DNA of 64,000 nt, taken from positions 57,487 to 121,486 of the forward strand of contig NZ_BNCG01000012.1 in NCBI RefSeq assembly GCF_014656355.1, written 5' to 3'. Origin of the DNA: Camelimonas fluminis (lineage in GTDB: Bacteria; Pseudomonadota; Alphaproteobacteria; Rhizobiales; Beijerinckiaceae). Position 1 is the stretch's first letter; every line of letters starts with the position of its first letter. A program made the translations under genes and the position numbers. Of this stretch, positions 28,162 through 36,453 are shown piece by piece. The notes beneath the pieces were generated by a model, which saw only the letters and a program-made list of their open reading frames with translations, searched no databases and was not told where the DNA came from.

Positions 28162-29688
28162 ATGGACCATCTCAGCGGCGTCGACGCGTCATTCCTGCAT
28201 TTTGAAACACCTGAGACCCCGATGCACGTGGGCAGTCTCATGTTGCTTGATCTCCCAAAGGGCTATACAGGCGACTACTACGATGACGTCAGGGGAATGC
28301 TTGCCAAAAGACTCCATCTGGCGTCGGTGCTGACGCGCAAGCTGGCGCCCATGCCATTCGAACTGGCTGAGCCCGCCTGGATCGAAGATGATGACATCGA
28401 TCTGGACTACCATGTCCGGGCTGTGACGCTCCGCCGTCCTGGCTCCATGGCGCAACTTGAACAACTGGTTGCGCGCCTTCATTCCACCTTGCTCGATCGC
28501 AGCCGCCCCCTATGGGAAATGTACGTGATCGACGGGCTCGAGAGCGGCCAGATGGCCTTCTACACCAAGGCCCATCACAGCGGCGTCGACGGCAAGGCAG
28601 GCGTGGAGCTTGCAAAGGTTCTCTATGACACCACGCCGGAAATGCGCGAGGTGCGTCCACCACGTCGCCGGCGCTCCAGCGGCCAGTATCAGCTCGGCGT
28701 CACGGAGTTGTTGCAGGCGGCAGCCAAAAACACCGCGCAGCAGTATCTCAAGATCGCCGAGACCATGCCAAGCGCGATGAAAGCGTTCAGCGCCGCGGCA
28801 AACATCGTCGCCAGCCAGCGGGTAAAAGCTGGCGAACGCCCTCTGAACCTTGGCCTTGCGCCGGTGACGATCTTCAATGAATCAATCACCAACCAGCGTT
28901 CATACACCACGCTGTCCGTTCCGCTTGCTGACATAAAGGCGCTCGGCAAACGGGTCGGGGGCACCGTGAATACGATCGTGATGGCGATGTGCAGCATCGC
29001 CCTGCATCGCTTTCTCAAGGAGCGCGACCTGCTGCCCAACGAGACGCTGATTGCAATGGTTCCCGTCAGCCTGCGCGCCGAAGGCGACAGCTCGATGAAC
29101 AATCAGGTTTCCGCGGTGCGCGTTGATCTGGCAACCGACATCGCCGATCTGCCTGATCGGTTCAAGGCGATTCATGCCTCATCGGAAGCGGCCAAGGCCG
29201 TGGTCCGGGAACTCAAGCCTGTGCTGGGAATGAATATTCCAATCACCGGCGCTCCCTGGTTGATGACCGGGCTGGCGTCCCTGATCGGTCGCTCCAATCT
29301 CTTCGGCCGGCTTCCCTCGGCCGGTAACGTCATGATCTCGAATGTGCCTGGTCCGGCAACGCCGCTCTACCTGGCTGGCGCCCTCATGCGCCACTATTTC
29401 CCTGTGTCGATTCCCTATCATGGCAGCGCGCTGAACATCACCGTGCAGAGCTATGCCGGAAAGCTGGAATTTGGACTGACGTGCTGCCGGCGCGTCCTGT
29501 CCCAGGAGGAATCCTACGAGATGATCGGACGCCTGAAGGAAGCGCTGCACGAAATCGAGGCGCTGCCTCCCGTTGCTGGCGCCCCCCCGGTTTCGCCAGC
29601 GACGCCAGAGAGTCAAAACGCCGACAAACCAGCCCCCGCCGCCAGGGCGACGTCCACGGCCCGGGCCGCGACGCCAAAGCCGGCATAA
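28162..29688 (+). CDS. WS/DGAT-family O-acyltransferase (wax ester/triacylglycerol synthase)
   Basis: This 508-residue enzyme transfers an acyl group from acyl-CoA to a fatty alcohol or diacylglycerol. The catalytic motif HHxxxDG is present as His138-His139 to Asp143-Gly144 ('KAHHSGVDGKAG'). 'MDHLSGVDASFLHFETPETPMHVGSL' is the classic N terminus. 'NNQVSAVRVDL' and 'MISNVPGPATPLYLAGA' are the later family motifs. The last 50 residues are Pro/Ala/Thr-rich and probably disordered. ATG 28162 follows GGAGGAGG (28149-28156). With the upstream phasin and hydrolase it suggests wax ester or triacylglycerol storage next to granule proteins. Confidence 0.92.
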   Translation: MDHLSGVDASFLHFETPETPMHVGSLMLLDLPKGYTGDYYDDVRGMLAKRLHLASVLTRKLAPMPFELAEPAWIEDDDIDLDYHVRAVTLRRPGSMAQLEQLVARLHSTLLDRSRPLWEMYVIDGLESGQMAFYTKAHHSGVDGKAGVELAKVLYDTTPEMREVRPPRRRRSSGQYQLGVTELLQAAAKNTAQQYLKIAETMPSAMKAFSAAANIVASQRVKAGERPLNLGLAPVTIFNESITNQRSYTTLSVPLADIKALGKRVGGTVNTIVMAMCSIALHRFLKERDLLPNETLIAMVPVSLRAEGDSSMNNQVSAVRVDLATDIADLPDRFKAIHASSEAAKAVVRELKPVLGMNIPITGAPWLMTGLASLIGRSNLFGRLPSAGNVMISNVPGPATPLYLAGALMRHYFPVSIPYHGSALNITVQSYAGKLEFGLTCCRRVLSQEESYEMIGRLKEALHEIEALPPVAGAPPVSPATPESQNADKPAPAARATSTARAATPKPA

Positions 29689-30116
29689 CCGCCGGTTGGG
29701 GAATTCAGCGACAGCGATCCGGCGGAGGTTTTTGCGCCCTGCGACGAAACCGGCGCCGCCAGCATCCATTGATGCTGGCGGGATTGGCGACGCGGCGGGA
29801 CGAAGCCAGCCCCGCCGGATCGGACTGTCCAACATTTCCAGACAGGCTCAAATCTCAAAACCCGGCGCCGCCAGGCGCCTTGCGGAGCACCGGCGCGTCA
29901 GCATCCCGGTGATCCGGTTTGAGAACGCCGCATCCGGACGGCTGGCTCGCGGAAACTGAAATGCATCCGGCCCGGCCCCTGACACCGGACGCATCCTCGG
30001 AGGAAACCGGCTCCGGGCAATACTGGCGAGTTCAGGCTCCAGGCCCGCGTCACGCGGATGGTTCAGCAGGCGCCGACCGGATCAGCGGGCGGCCGGCGCT
30101 GTCGGGACCATCCCCC
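29689..30116. other. 428-bp region between convergent genes
   Basis: No gene is seen. A perfect hairpin, CGCCAGCATC (29757-29766) with GATGCTGGCG (29771-29780) around a 4-base loop, lies about 70 bases after the acyltransferase stop and is the probable terminator. The rest is GC-rich without clear structure. Confidence 0.45.
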
Positions 30117-31418
30117 TCAAAGATTGACGATCGCCTTGACGCCCAGCACCAGCACGTCTTTTGCGTTGGTAATGCCGCCAGGATGCCGGATGAACTGGAT
30201 ATTGGGGCGGATATCGAGGCCGCTGTGTAAATTGAGATTATAATAGGCCTCGATTGCATACTCGGCTTCAGGCCGTTGCAGGAACCCCCTGGCGTTAAAG
30301 TTCGCCAGAGCCTGGTTTTCCGCATAGCGCCCGTTCACCTGGGTGCGCCCGATCGCAATCGCCATCACGTCGCGCGGCCGGCTGTCGAGCCATCCCGTAT
30401 AAAACAGACCGAATGCGATCTGGTTATCCGTCTGCGAGGTGCGGCGGTCGGTTTGGGTTATATTGAGAAACGCGCTCAATCCCCGCACAGGATCAGCGAC
30501 GTCAGGCCGGGTAAGCTGCTGCTGGAACTGGAAGCTGACGCCATAGCGGCCCTGCTCGCGGCGTGGATCGCCGCCATAAACGGCGAGCGGCAGGCCCTGG
30601 CGGTTTCGCAACACGTCATTGGCGTGCGACGTGTCATACCAGAGCGTTGCGGTGTACTTGCCGGGAAGGCCCCCGACGGTTGGCGTCCAGCCGAATTCCA
30701 CCGGCAGCAGGGCGCCGCTTGTTTGTTCCCAACCAAGGTAGAAACCACGGTCCGGGTCGCTGTTGCGCGGCGAGACCTGATAGGCGCCGGCCTGAACATA
30801 GACCTGGCCGGACTTGACCTTGAGTCGGGCGCCCCACTGGCTCAGCGGCCAGTTGAACCAGTAATTTCCGGCAAGGTTGCCCGGCGTGGAGCCACAGAAA
30901 GTCAGATTCTGGAAATTGCATGAAAAGGCCGCGAAATCCTCGCCCAGGGTCACCCGACCGAATTTCAGGGCGACGGCGCCGTCGAACGCCTTCTGTTCGT
31001 ACCAGAACTGCGTCAACCGCCAGATGTTTCCGCGACCATAGACTTCCTGAACCTGCTGCAGCGTGTTGAGCCCGGCGTCATCGGAAAGATTACGGCCATT
31101 CCGGTTCGTCAGGGTGATCTGCATGGTCGCGCCGCTCACACCAAACAGCTTTTGCAGATCAAGCGTCGACCCCAGAACAAGTTGGCCTGCGGCGCGGACA
31201 TAATTGTGCTGGCCGCCGCTGGCGTTTCCGGCGGCCTCTTCAGTATAGCCAATCTGGAACTCGATGCCCCTGTTGGCGAGCTCCGTGCGCCAGCCGCCCC
31301 AATCGCCCGTGAGTTGCGGCGGGGGATCTTCCGCCCGCGCCGGCAGGGTCGCCGCGATCGCCAGGGATGCGGATACAGAAACCATGTAGGCCGTTCGCTG
31401 AAAAAACCGTGCAGGCAT
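30117..31418 (-). CDS. OprB-family carbohydrate-selective porin
   Basis: This 433-residue outer-membrane porin has a signal peptide ending near 'ATLPARA-EDPPP'. 'LTGDWGGWRTELANRGIEFQIGYTEE' is the defining OprB N-terminal motif. 'GNIWRLTQFWYEQ' and 'LKFGRVTLGEDFA' follow, with beta-strand patterning to the end ('LGVKAIVNL'). OprB porins admit glucose and other sugars. The gene is the last of a minus-strand run with a GMC oxidoreductase, a sugar porter and a DegT aminotransferase, so it probably imports the same compound. The start at 31418 gives a normal signal peptide. Confidence 0.88.
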   Translation of the reverse strand: MPARFFQRTAYMVSVSASLAIAATLPARAEDPPPQLTGDWGGWRTELANRGIEFQIGYTEEAAGNASGGQHNYVRAAGQLVLGSTLDLQKLFGVSGATMQITLTNRNGRNLSDDAGLNTLQQVQEVYGRGNIWRLTQFWYEQKAFDGAVALKFGRVTLGEDFAAFSCNFQNLTFCGSTPGNLAGNYWFNWPLSQWGARLKVKSGQVYVQAGAYQVSPRNSDPDRGFYLGWEQTSGALLPVEFGWTPTVGGLPGKYTATLWYDTSHANDVLRNRQGLPLAVYGGDPRREQGRYGVSFQFQQQLTRPDVADPVRGLSAFLNITQTDRRTSQTDNQIAFGLFYTGWLDSRPRDVMAIAIGRTQVNGRYAENQALANFNARGFLQRPEAEYAIEAYYNLNLHSGLDIRPNIQFIRHPGGITNAKDVLVLGVKAIVNL

Positions 31419-31429
31419 ATCGTCTCGTC

Positions 31430-33061
31430 TCACGCGGCCTGCAGCTGGTCGCGCCCGGAGCGGGCGGCGATATGCCGGCCAAGCCGGTGCGACAGCGCCA
31501 TGATTGTCAGGGTAAGGTGCTTGTCAGGCAGCGTCGGAATGACGCCGCCGTCGCAGATATAAAGATTGTCGATGTCGTGGCTGCGCAGGTCGGCGTTGAT
31601 GACGCCTTGCGCCGGGTCAGCCGACAGCGGCGTCGTGCCGGCGTAGTGAATGCCCGTGCCGCTGTTGTCGGACGTCTCATAGATTGAGGTGGCGGAGGCC
31701 TTGCGCAGCACGCGCCGGCCCCAGACGGCCATCGCCTGCATCATGTCCCGGGTGCGCGCGGAAACGGTGAAATCAATCTCCACCTGCGGCACGCCAAAAC
31801 GATCCAGCTGGCGCCCTGGCCGCACGCGGTTGGCCGGGTTGGGATCCCCGGCGCAGAACAGCCCCAGCGTCACGTAGCTGTGGAACATCAGACGGGCCAG
31901 CTCGCGCTTGACCGGCGCCGGAAACGGCGCAAGCCCGCCGAGATAATGCGGCGCATCGGGAATGCCGTGGATGGCGTGACCAATAAACGGGAATGCCTCG
32001 CCGTCCGGCAGGCCGGTCCGGGCCATCAGGATCAGCAAATCGCCGTAACCGATGTCGTAGTTGCGACGCTTGCCCCACAGCTTCCACAGGGAGGTCGACA
32101 GCACCGCCTTGGGATTGTCCTGCAGCCGCAGGCCAAGCTGGCCGCTGCGATTGGCCAGGCCGGCGGGGTCTCTTTCATCGGCTGAATTGAACAGGATGCG
32201 CGGCGTCTCGATGGCGCCCGCCGCCAGCACGACGAGGCCCGCGCGCAGGCGACGTGTCTCGCCGGTGCGCGTATCGATATATTCGACGGCTTCGACGCGC
32301 CGCTCGTCCCCGTCGCGCAGCAAGCGCACCACCTTGGCGTGGGTCCGCAGTTCATAATTGGGCAGGTTGGCGATCTCCGGCAGCAGGCGGGCCGAAAACT
32401 TGTAGACCGAGCCAACCGGACAGCCGGACGTGCAGATCCCGGTGGAAATGCAGCTCGTCTCCATGCCGGCGCGCGTATTGATCGCCTTGCGATTGGGGAT
32501 GGCGTACGCATCCTGCTCGCCAAGCCGCCTGACGGCGTCAACGATCATCCGGTCGCTTGGTCGCAGCGGCTTCGGCGGGATGTAATCACCGTCGGGAAGC
32601 TCCGGAATGTTTTCGGCGGTGCCGCAAACGGTGATGCGACGCTCCACGGCGGCGTAGTGCCCGGCCAGCTCATCATAGCCAAACGGCCAACCCGCGAGAT
32701 CTCCGGGTGAGAAGCGGACGCTCACGCCGTTCCACAGCGACTGCAGTCCATCGACGGCATGAATCTGGTACTGCCGGAACCCGCCGGGTCGCTGGACCGC
32801 CGAACCCGTATCGGCGCCGGCGAACAGTTCGTGCACGAACAGGCTGTCGTGCGGATCGCTGGGCCAGACAGTGCCGGCGCGGACGCCAAAATCGGTGGCG
32901 GCGCCAGGGCGATCGGTCGTACGGAAATGGTCGGCCGGGAGACGTCCGCCCTGCTCAAGCGAGACGACATTCAAACCGGCCTTCGCCAGCTCGTACGCCA
33001 GAACGCCGCCGCCGGCGCCGGTGCCCACCACGCATACGTCGCAAAATTCAGCATCAGCCAC
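31430..33061 (-). CDS. GMC-family FAD oxidoreductase (sugar/polyol dehydrogenase type)
   Basis: This FAD-dependent dehydrogenase of about 543 residues begins with the Rossmann motif 'VCVVGTGAGGGVLAYELAKAG' and FAD-binding 'VVSLEQGG'. It has the gluconate-dehydrogenase-like Cys cluster 'CISTGICTSGCPVGSVYKF' and ends with the GMC_oxred_C block ('GTGIHYAGTTPL', 'LYICDGGVIPTLPDKHLTLTIMALSHRLG'). The closest known layout is the large subunit of membrane-linked sugar or polyol dehydrogenases. GTG 33061 is taken as start because it overlaps the stop of the small upstream gene. TTG 33130 would add 23 residues deep inside that gene. No Tat signal is visible. Confidence 0.87.
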   Translation of the reverse strand: MADAEFCDVCVVGTGAGGGVLAYELAKAGLNVVSLEQGGRLPADHFRTTDRPGAATDFGVRAGTVWPSDPHDSLFVHELFAGADTGSAVQRPGGFRQYQIHAVDGLQSLWNGVSVRFSPGDLAGWPFGYDELAGHYAAVERRITVCGTAENIPELPDGDYIPPKPLRPSDRMIVDAVRRLGEQDAYAIPNRKAINTRAGMETSCISTGICTSGCPVGSVYKFSARLLPEIANLPNYELRTHAKVVRLLRDGDERRVEAVEYIDTRTGETRRLRAGLVVLAAGAIETPRILFNSADERDPAGLANRSGQLGLRLQDNPKAVLSTSLWKLWGKRRNYDIGYGDLLILMARTGLPDGEAFPFIGHAIHGIPDAPHYLGGLAPFPAPVKRELARLMFHSYVTLGLFCAGDPNPANRVRPGRQLDRFGVPQVEIDFTVSARTRDMMQAMAVWGRRVLRKASATSIYETSDNSGTGIHYAGTTPLSADPAQGVINADLRSHDIDNLYICDGGVIPTLPDKHLTLTIMALSHRLGRHIAARSGRDQLQAA

Positions 33062-33380
33062 GGATTTGCCCCATCGGCCATTCGCCCACGGACGAAAGAA
33101 AGGCGGGAGATGCGAAGGCGACAAATTCAAGGAACGCCCGCACCGCGCGCTCGTCGGCTCCTGGCCGCCGCAACCATCCGCCCGGCCGGAAACCGGGTTG
33201 CGACGCCAGCGTCGCGAGCGCCGCCTGGATCTGGTTGTTGTGCAAGGCCACGCGCTCCACGTCGGCGGCGATCGGCTCCAGCATGGCGCGGTATGGGCTC
33301 TTCGCGATGAACTGTTCCAGCAGGGCGGCGGGTTTCGTCGTCGCTCCAGACGATGAATGCGGGATGCTGGCGACGCTCAT
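33054..33380 (-). CDS. Small protein of unknown function, coupled to the GMC oxidoreductase
   Basis: This is a 108-residue protein with no family I recognise. It is predicted mostly helical, with 'LLEQFIAKSPYRAMLEPIAADVERVAL' in the middle and a hydrophobic 'FLEFVAFASPAFL' near the C terminus. It overlaps the sugar porter by 4 bases upstream and the GMC gene by 8 downstream, so it is tightly coupled to both. GMC and gluconate dehydrogenases commonly have a small partner subunit, and this may be one; it lacks the Tat signal of the known gamma subunits. The role is inferred from position only. Confidence 0.7.
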   Translation of the reverse strand: MSVASIPHSSSGATTKPAALLEQFIAKSPYRAMLEPIAADVERVALHNNQIQAALATLASQPGFRPGGWLRRPGADERAVRAFLEFVAFASPAFLSSVGEWPMGQIRG

Positions 33381-34798
33381 TGCAGACCTCCCGCCCGGTT
33401 ATGAGCCGCCACACGGGAAGCGGCGGCGGCGCCCAGGGCGCCGGAGCGCCCGCCCAGCTCACGGAATGGCCGGCCGGAGCGCAGATGTTCTTCGATCTTT
33501 TCCAGCGAGATGCCGCTTGTTTCCGGAACGAGACGCCAGGTGAAGACAAGGCCAATCAGGCAAAACAGCGCGTAGAAGCCAAAGACCCACGCCAGTCCGA
33601 ATGACGTTACGAATACCGGGAAGCTGAAGACGACAATGAAGTTCATGCCCCAGTTGGCGACAGAGGCGATGCTCATGCCCTGGGCTCGCGCCTTGAGAGG
33701 GAAGATCTCCGACATCATCACCCACGGCAGTGGGCCAATGCTCGCGGCGAAGGCGCCGACATACACCGTCAGGCCGATGATCGCGATCATGTCGAGGGCG
33801 CGGGCTTCAGTCGCGGCGCCAACCGCGATCATGCCAAGGCCCAGGGCCGTTCCGGCGAAACCCCAGTAGAGCAGTTTGCGCCGGCCGATGCGGTCGATGA
33901 ACGCCATCCCGACGAAGGTCATCAGCACATTGACGATGCCGATGCCCATGGTGGCGAGCAACTGGATGGAGTGGGCGTCAAACCCCGCCTCGCGGAACAC
34001 CGTCGGCGCGTAATAGATCACGGCGTTGATGCCGCTGAGCTGCTGCAGCAAAAACAGGCCGACGCCAACGACCAGGGCAGGTCGCACGACTGGCGTGACA
34101 AGGTCTCCCCAGCTGCCCGTGGAGCCTTTTTCCAGCGCAGCGGCGCTGCGGATCGCCTGCAACTCATTGTCCACGCGCGGATCGTTCACGGTCCAGCCGC
34201 GCACCCGGGCGATGGCGGCGCGGGCCTCATCGACCTTGCCCTGGGTTGTCAGCCAGCGCGGCGTGTCCGACATCAGCGCGATGCCAAGCGCCAGCGCCAC
34301 GCCCGGCAACGCCCCGATCGCGAACATGATGCGCCACGAGTCAGAGAACGCGTAACCGACCAGATAGGCGCCCAGAATGCCAAGGGTGATGGCGAGCTGG
34401 TAGATGGAGACCAGCATGCCGCGCTTCTCGGCCGGAGCATTCTCCGAAATGTAAAGCGGCGCGACAATCGCCGCCAAACCGACGGCGAAGCCGAGCGCCA
34501 GCCTCGCGACGCCCAGGGTGGCGTTGCCCAGCGCCCCGCCGGCGGCGAGCGCCCCCAGCACAAACAGCAGGCCGGCCAGCAGCAGGGTGCGCCGGCGGCC
34601 CAGCGCATCGGCCATCCACCCTGCGACGAGAGAGCCGAACAACGCGCCGAACGGCACCGCCGACGTTACGAGCCCCTCAAGGAACGGGGTCATGCCAAAC
34701 TGGCCGCGCAACATGCCGAGCGCGCCGGCGATCACGCCTTCATCGAAGCCGAACAGGAACCCCGCCATGCCGGCAATTGCTGCGACCAGGTAAATCAT
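33377..34798 (-). CDS. Sugar porter family MFS transporter
   Basis: This 473-residue, 12-helix symporter has the sugar porter signatures. 'GWMADALGRRRTLL' is the loop 2-3 motif. 'RLALGFAVGLAAIVAPLYISENAPAEKRG' is the PESPR/ER-type block, 'QQLSGINAVIYYAPTVF' lies in helix 7, and 'VPETSGISLEKIEEHL' closes the protein. Galactose, arabinose and xylose/myo-inositol symporters share these. ATG 34798 is preceded by GGGGGGAA. It overlaps the small downstream gene by 4 bases. It probably carries the sugar or polyol handled by the oxidoreductase. Confidence 0.92.
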   Translation of the reverse strand: MIYLVAAIAGMAGFLFGFDEGVIAGALGMLRGQFGMTPFLEGLVTSAVPFGALFGSLVAGWMADALGRRRTLLLAGLLFVLGALAAGGALGNATLGVARLALGFAVGLAAIVAPLYISENAPAEKRGMLVSIYQLAITLGILGAYLVGYAFSDSWRIMFAIGALPGVALALGIALMSDTPRWLTTQGKVDEARAAIARVRGWTVNDPRVDNELQAIRSAAALEKGSTGSWGDLVTPVVRPALVVGVGLFLLQQLSGINAVIYYAPTVFREAGFDAHSIQLLATMGIGIVNVLMTFVGMAFIDRIGRRKLLYWGFAGTALGLGMIAVGAATEARALDMIAIIGLTVYVGAFAASIGPLPWVMMSEIFPLKARAQGMSIASVANWGMNFIVVFSFPVFVTSFGLAWVFGFYALFCLIGLVFTWRLVPETSGISLEKIEEHLRSGRPFRELGGRSGALGAAAASRVAAHNRAGGLQ

Positions 34799-34883
34799 CG
34801 CATTCCCCCCGCCCGGCGACCCGTGACCGCCAGCCTTGTCCAAGTTCTTTTTTCCCCGGCGCGCCGGGACATACGGCCCCGGA

Positions 34884-36215
34884 TCAGGCGAGAACGACTC
34901 GCGCCACCTTGCGGAACGCGGTGATGATGTCGTTGACGTCGGCGTCGTTCAGGTTGGAGGCGATCGCCAGCAGTGCGCCGCGCGCGTGCAGGTCGTCGCA
35001 TCCCGGCAGGGCGCCGTGGCCATAGTCGTACGCTTCAGCAAAGGCGTTCGCGGGATGGGTCCACGGCATCCCGTCCCGGCTGTTGGAGCGCTTGTGCACC
35101 AGGCTGGGAATGTTCGAGTACCAGTGCAGCCCCCACTCACGCATGGTGATGCAGGTGAGGCTGCCCGGCTGGCCGACGATGCCTTCAGCGCGCACGGCCT
35201 CGACAAAGCGCGTGCAGACGGCGGAATCCCGGAACAGCGTGATCAGGAAGGGACCACTGTCACCGGCGGGATCGATGATATTGCGGAAGTCCAGGCCAGG
35301 AATATCGGCCAGCGCCTCGCGGATGCGCCACTTCGCCGACTTCATGGCCCCGGTGATCCGCGGCAGCTTGCGCATCTGCGCCAGCGCCATGGCGCCGGCC
35401 AGCTCTGACATGCGGGCACCAATGCCCCAGAGCTGGCAGGTCTCGTCCGACGTATCCAGGCGACCGGCGACGTTGCGGGCGTATCCCAGATCGTGCAGCG
35501 CGATGATGCGCCGGAACAGCGCGTCATCCTCACAGACGATCATGCCGCCGTCGCCAGAGGTCATGTTCTTGTTGAGCTGAAAACTGAAAATGCCGATGTC
35601 GCCGAAACGCCCGACCGGCCGACCGTGCTGTCCGGCCCCGGCGGTCTGGGCGCAGTCCTCGATCAGGGCGACGCCGCGCTCCCGGCAAATCCGGGCGATG
35701 TCCTCAATGCGTCCCGGAGCGCCGCTCATGTGAACGCACAGGACCGCCCGGCTGCGCGGACCAATCTTCCGCGCAAGATCTTCCGGGTCCATGCAGAAGG
35801 TGTCGTCGATATCAACAAGGCGGGGAATGGCGCCGGCCCGCACCACCGCCGACACGCAGCTGACCCACAGATAGCCGGGGATGAGAACTTCGTCGCCGGG
35901 CCCAACCTCGAGCGCCGACATGGCGATGCTCAGGGCCGCGGTGCCAGACGAAACGGCGACCGCGTGGCGATGACCAAAGGTTTCACACCATTCGCGCTCG
36001 AACGTCTCGACCATATGCTGCGGATCCGGGCCGTAGAACCGGAACGGACTGCGCGCCCGCACGACGCGATCGACGAGCTCCCGCTCTTCTTCGCCAATCC
36101 AGTTCGCGCCCGGCAACTCCCATGGCAACGGCGTCGTTCGCACCGGCGCGCCGCCTTCGACCGCGAGCCGATTGGCGTATTCGCCCGCGGACTTCGACCC
36201 AACGGATGCCATCAT
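34884..36215 (-). CDS. DegT/DnrJ/EryC1/StrS-family PLP aminotransferase
   Basis: This 443-residue sugar aminotransferase-type enzyme has its PLP Lys at 216 in 'FQLNKNMTSGDGG'. The pyridine-binding Asp is in 'ALIEDCAQTAGA', and 'HAVAVSSGTAALSIAMSAL' binds phosphate. The 'SFQLNK' form resembles glutamine:inosose aminotransferases (StsC-like) and AHBA-synthase-like members more than nucleotide-sugar enzymes. It heads a minus-strand operon with a sugar porter, a GMC oxidoreductase and a porin. An oxidise-then-aminate route for a sugar or cyclitol is plausible. ATG 36212 is a near-identical alternative start. Confidence 0.88.
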   Translation of the reverse strand: MMASVGSKSAGEYANRLAVEGGAPVRTTPLPWELPGANWIGEEERELVDRVVRARSPFRFYGPDPQHMVETFEREWCETFGHRHAVAVSSGTAALSIAMSALEVGPGDEVLIPGYLWVSCVSAVVRAGAIPRLVDIDDTFCMDPEDLARKIGPRSRAVLCVHMSGAPGRIEDIARICRERGVALIEDCAQTAGAGQHGRPVGRFGDIGIFSFQLNKNMTSGDGGMIVCEDDALFRRIIALHDLGYARNVAGRLDTSDETCQLWGIGARMSELAGAMALAQMRKLPRITGAMKSAKWRIREALADIPGLDFRNIIDPAGDSGPFLITLFRDSAVCTRFVEAVRAEGIVGQPGSLTCITMREWGLHWYSNIPSLVHKRSNSRDGMPWTHPANAFAEAYDYGHGALPGCDDLHARGALLAIASNLNDADVNDIITAFRKVARVVLA

Positions 36216-36310
36216 GTTCCCCCAAACCCATCAGGATCCGGCGACTTTCAGCCAGGGTCGCTGCAAGCCGGTTCTACCCGCCGCCTGCACGAATTCCCCA
36301 GCGACATGCG

Positions 36311-36368
36311 CCAGTTACAACTGGTGTAAACAGCTCTCCTTCAGCTTCCTATCCTCTAATTAGAGGAT
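36311..36368. promoter_or_regulatory. Two palindromes in the divergent gap, candidate operators
   Basis: CCAGTT-AC-AACTGG (36311-36324) and the perfect 18-bp palindrome ATCCTCTAATTAGAGGAT (36351-36368) lie between the divergent aminotransferase and the second sugar porter. An 18-bp perfect dyad with an AT centre is typical of a dimeric repressor site. The LuxR-type protein encoded at 38023 or an unlinked regulator could bind. Confidence 0.6.
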
Positions 36369-36453
36369 GCCAGATCACGCCCGGATATCTGGCCTGCGCC
36401 AGCCTGTTCCTGTAAAAAATCCTCAACAACTCAGGAAAAGCGGCCGCTGTCAC

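Noticed and set aside
29919..30230. Possible 103-residue protein between the acyltransferase and the porin
   Set aside because: It runs antisense into the porin 3' end, has no ribosome site and no recognisable domain.
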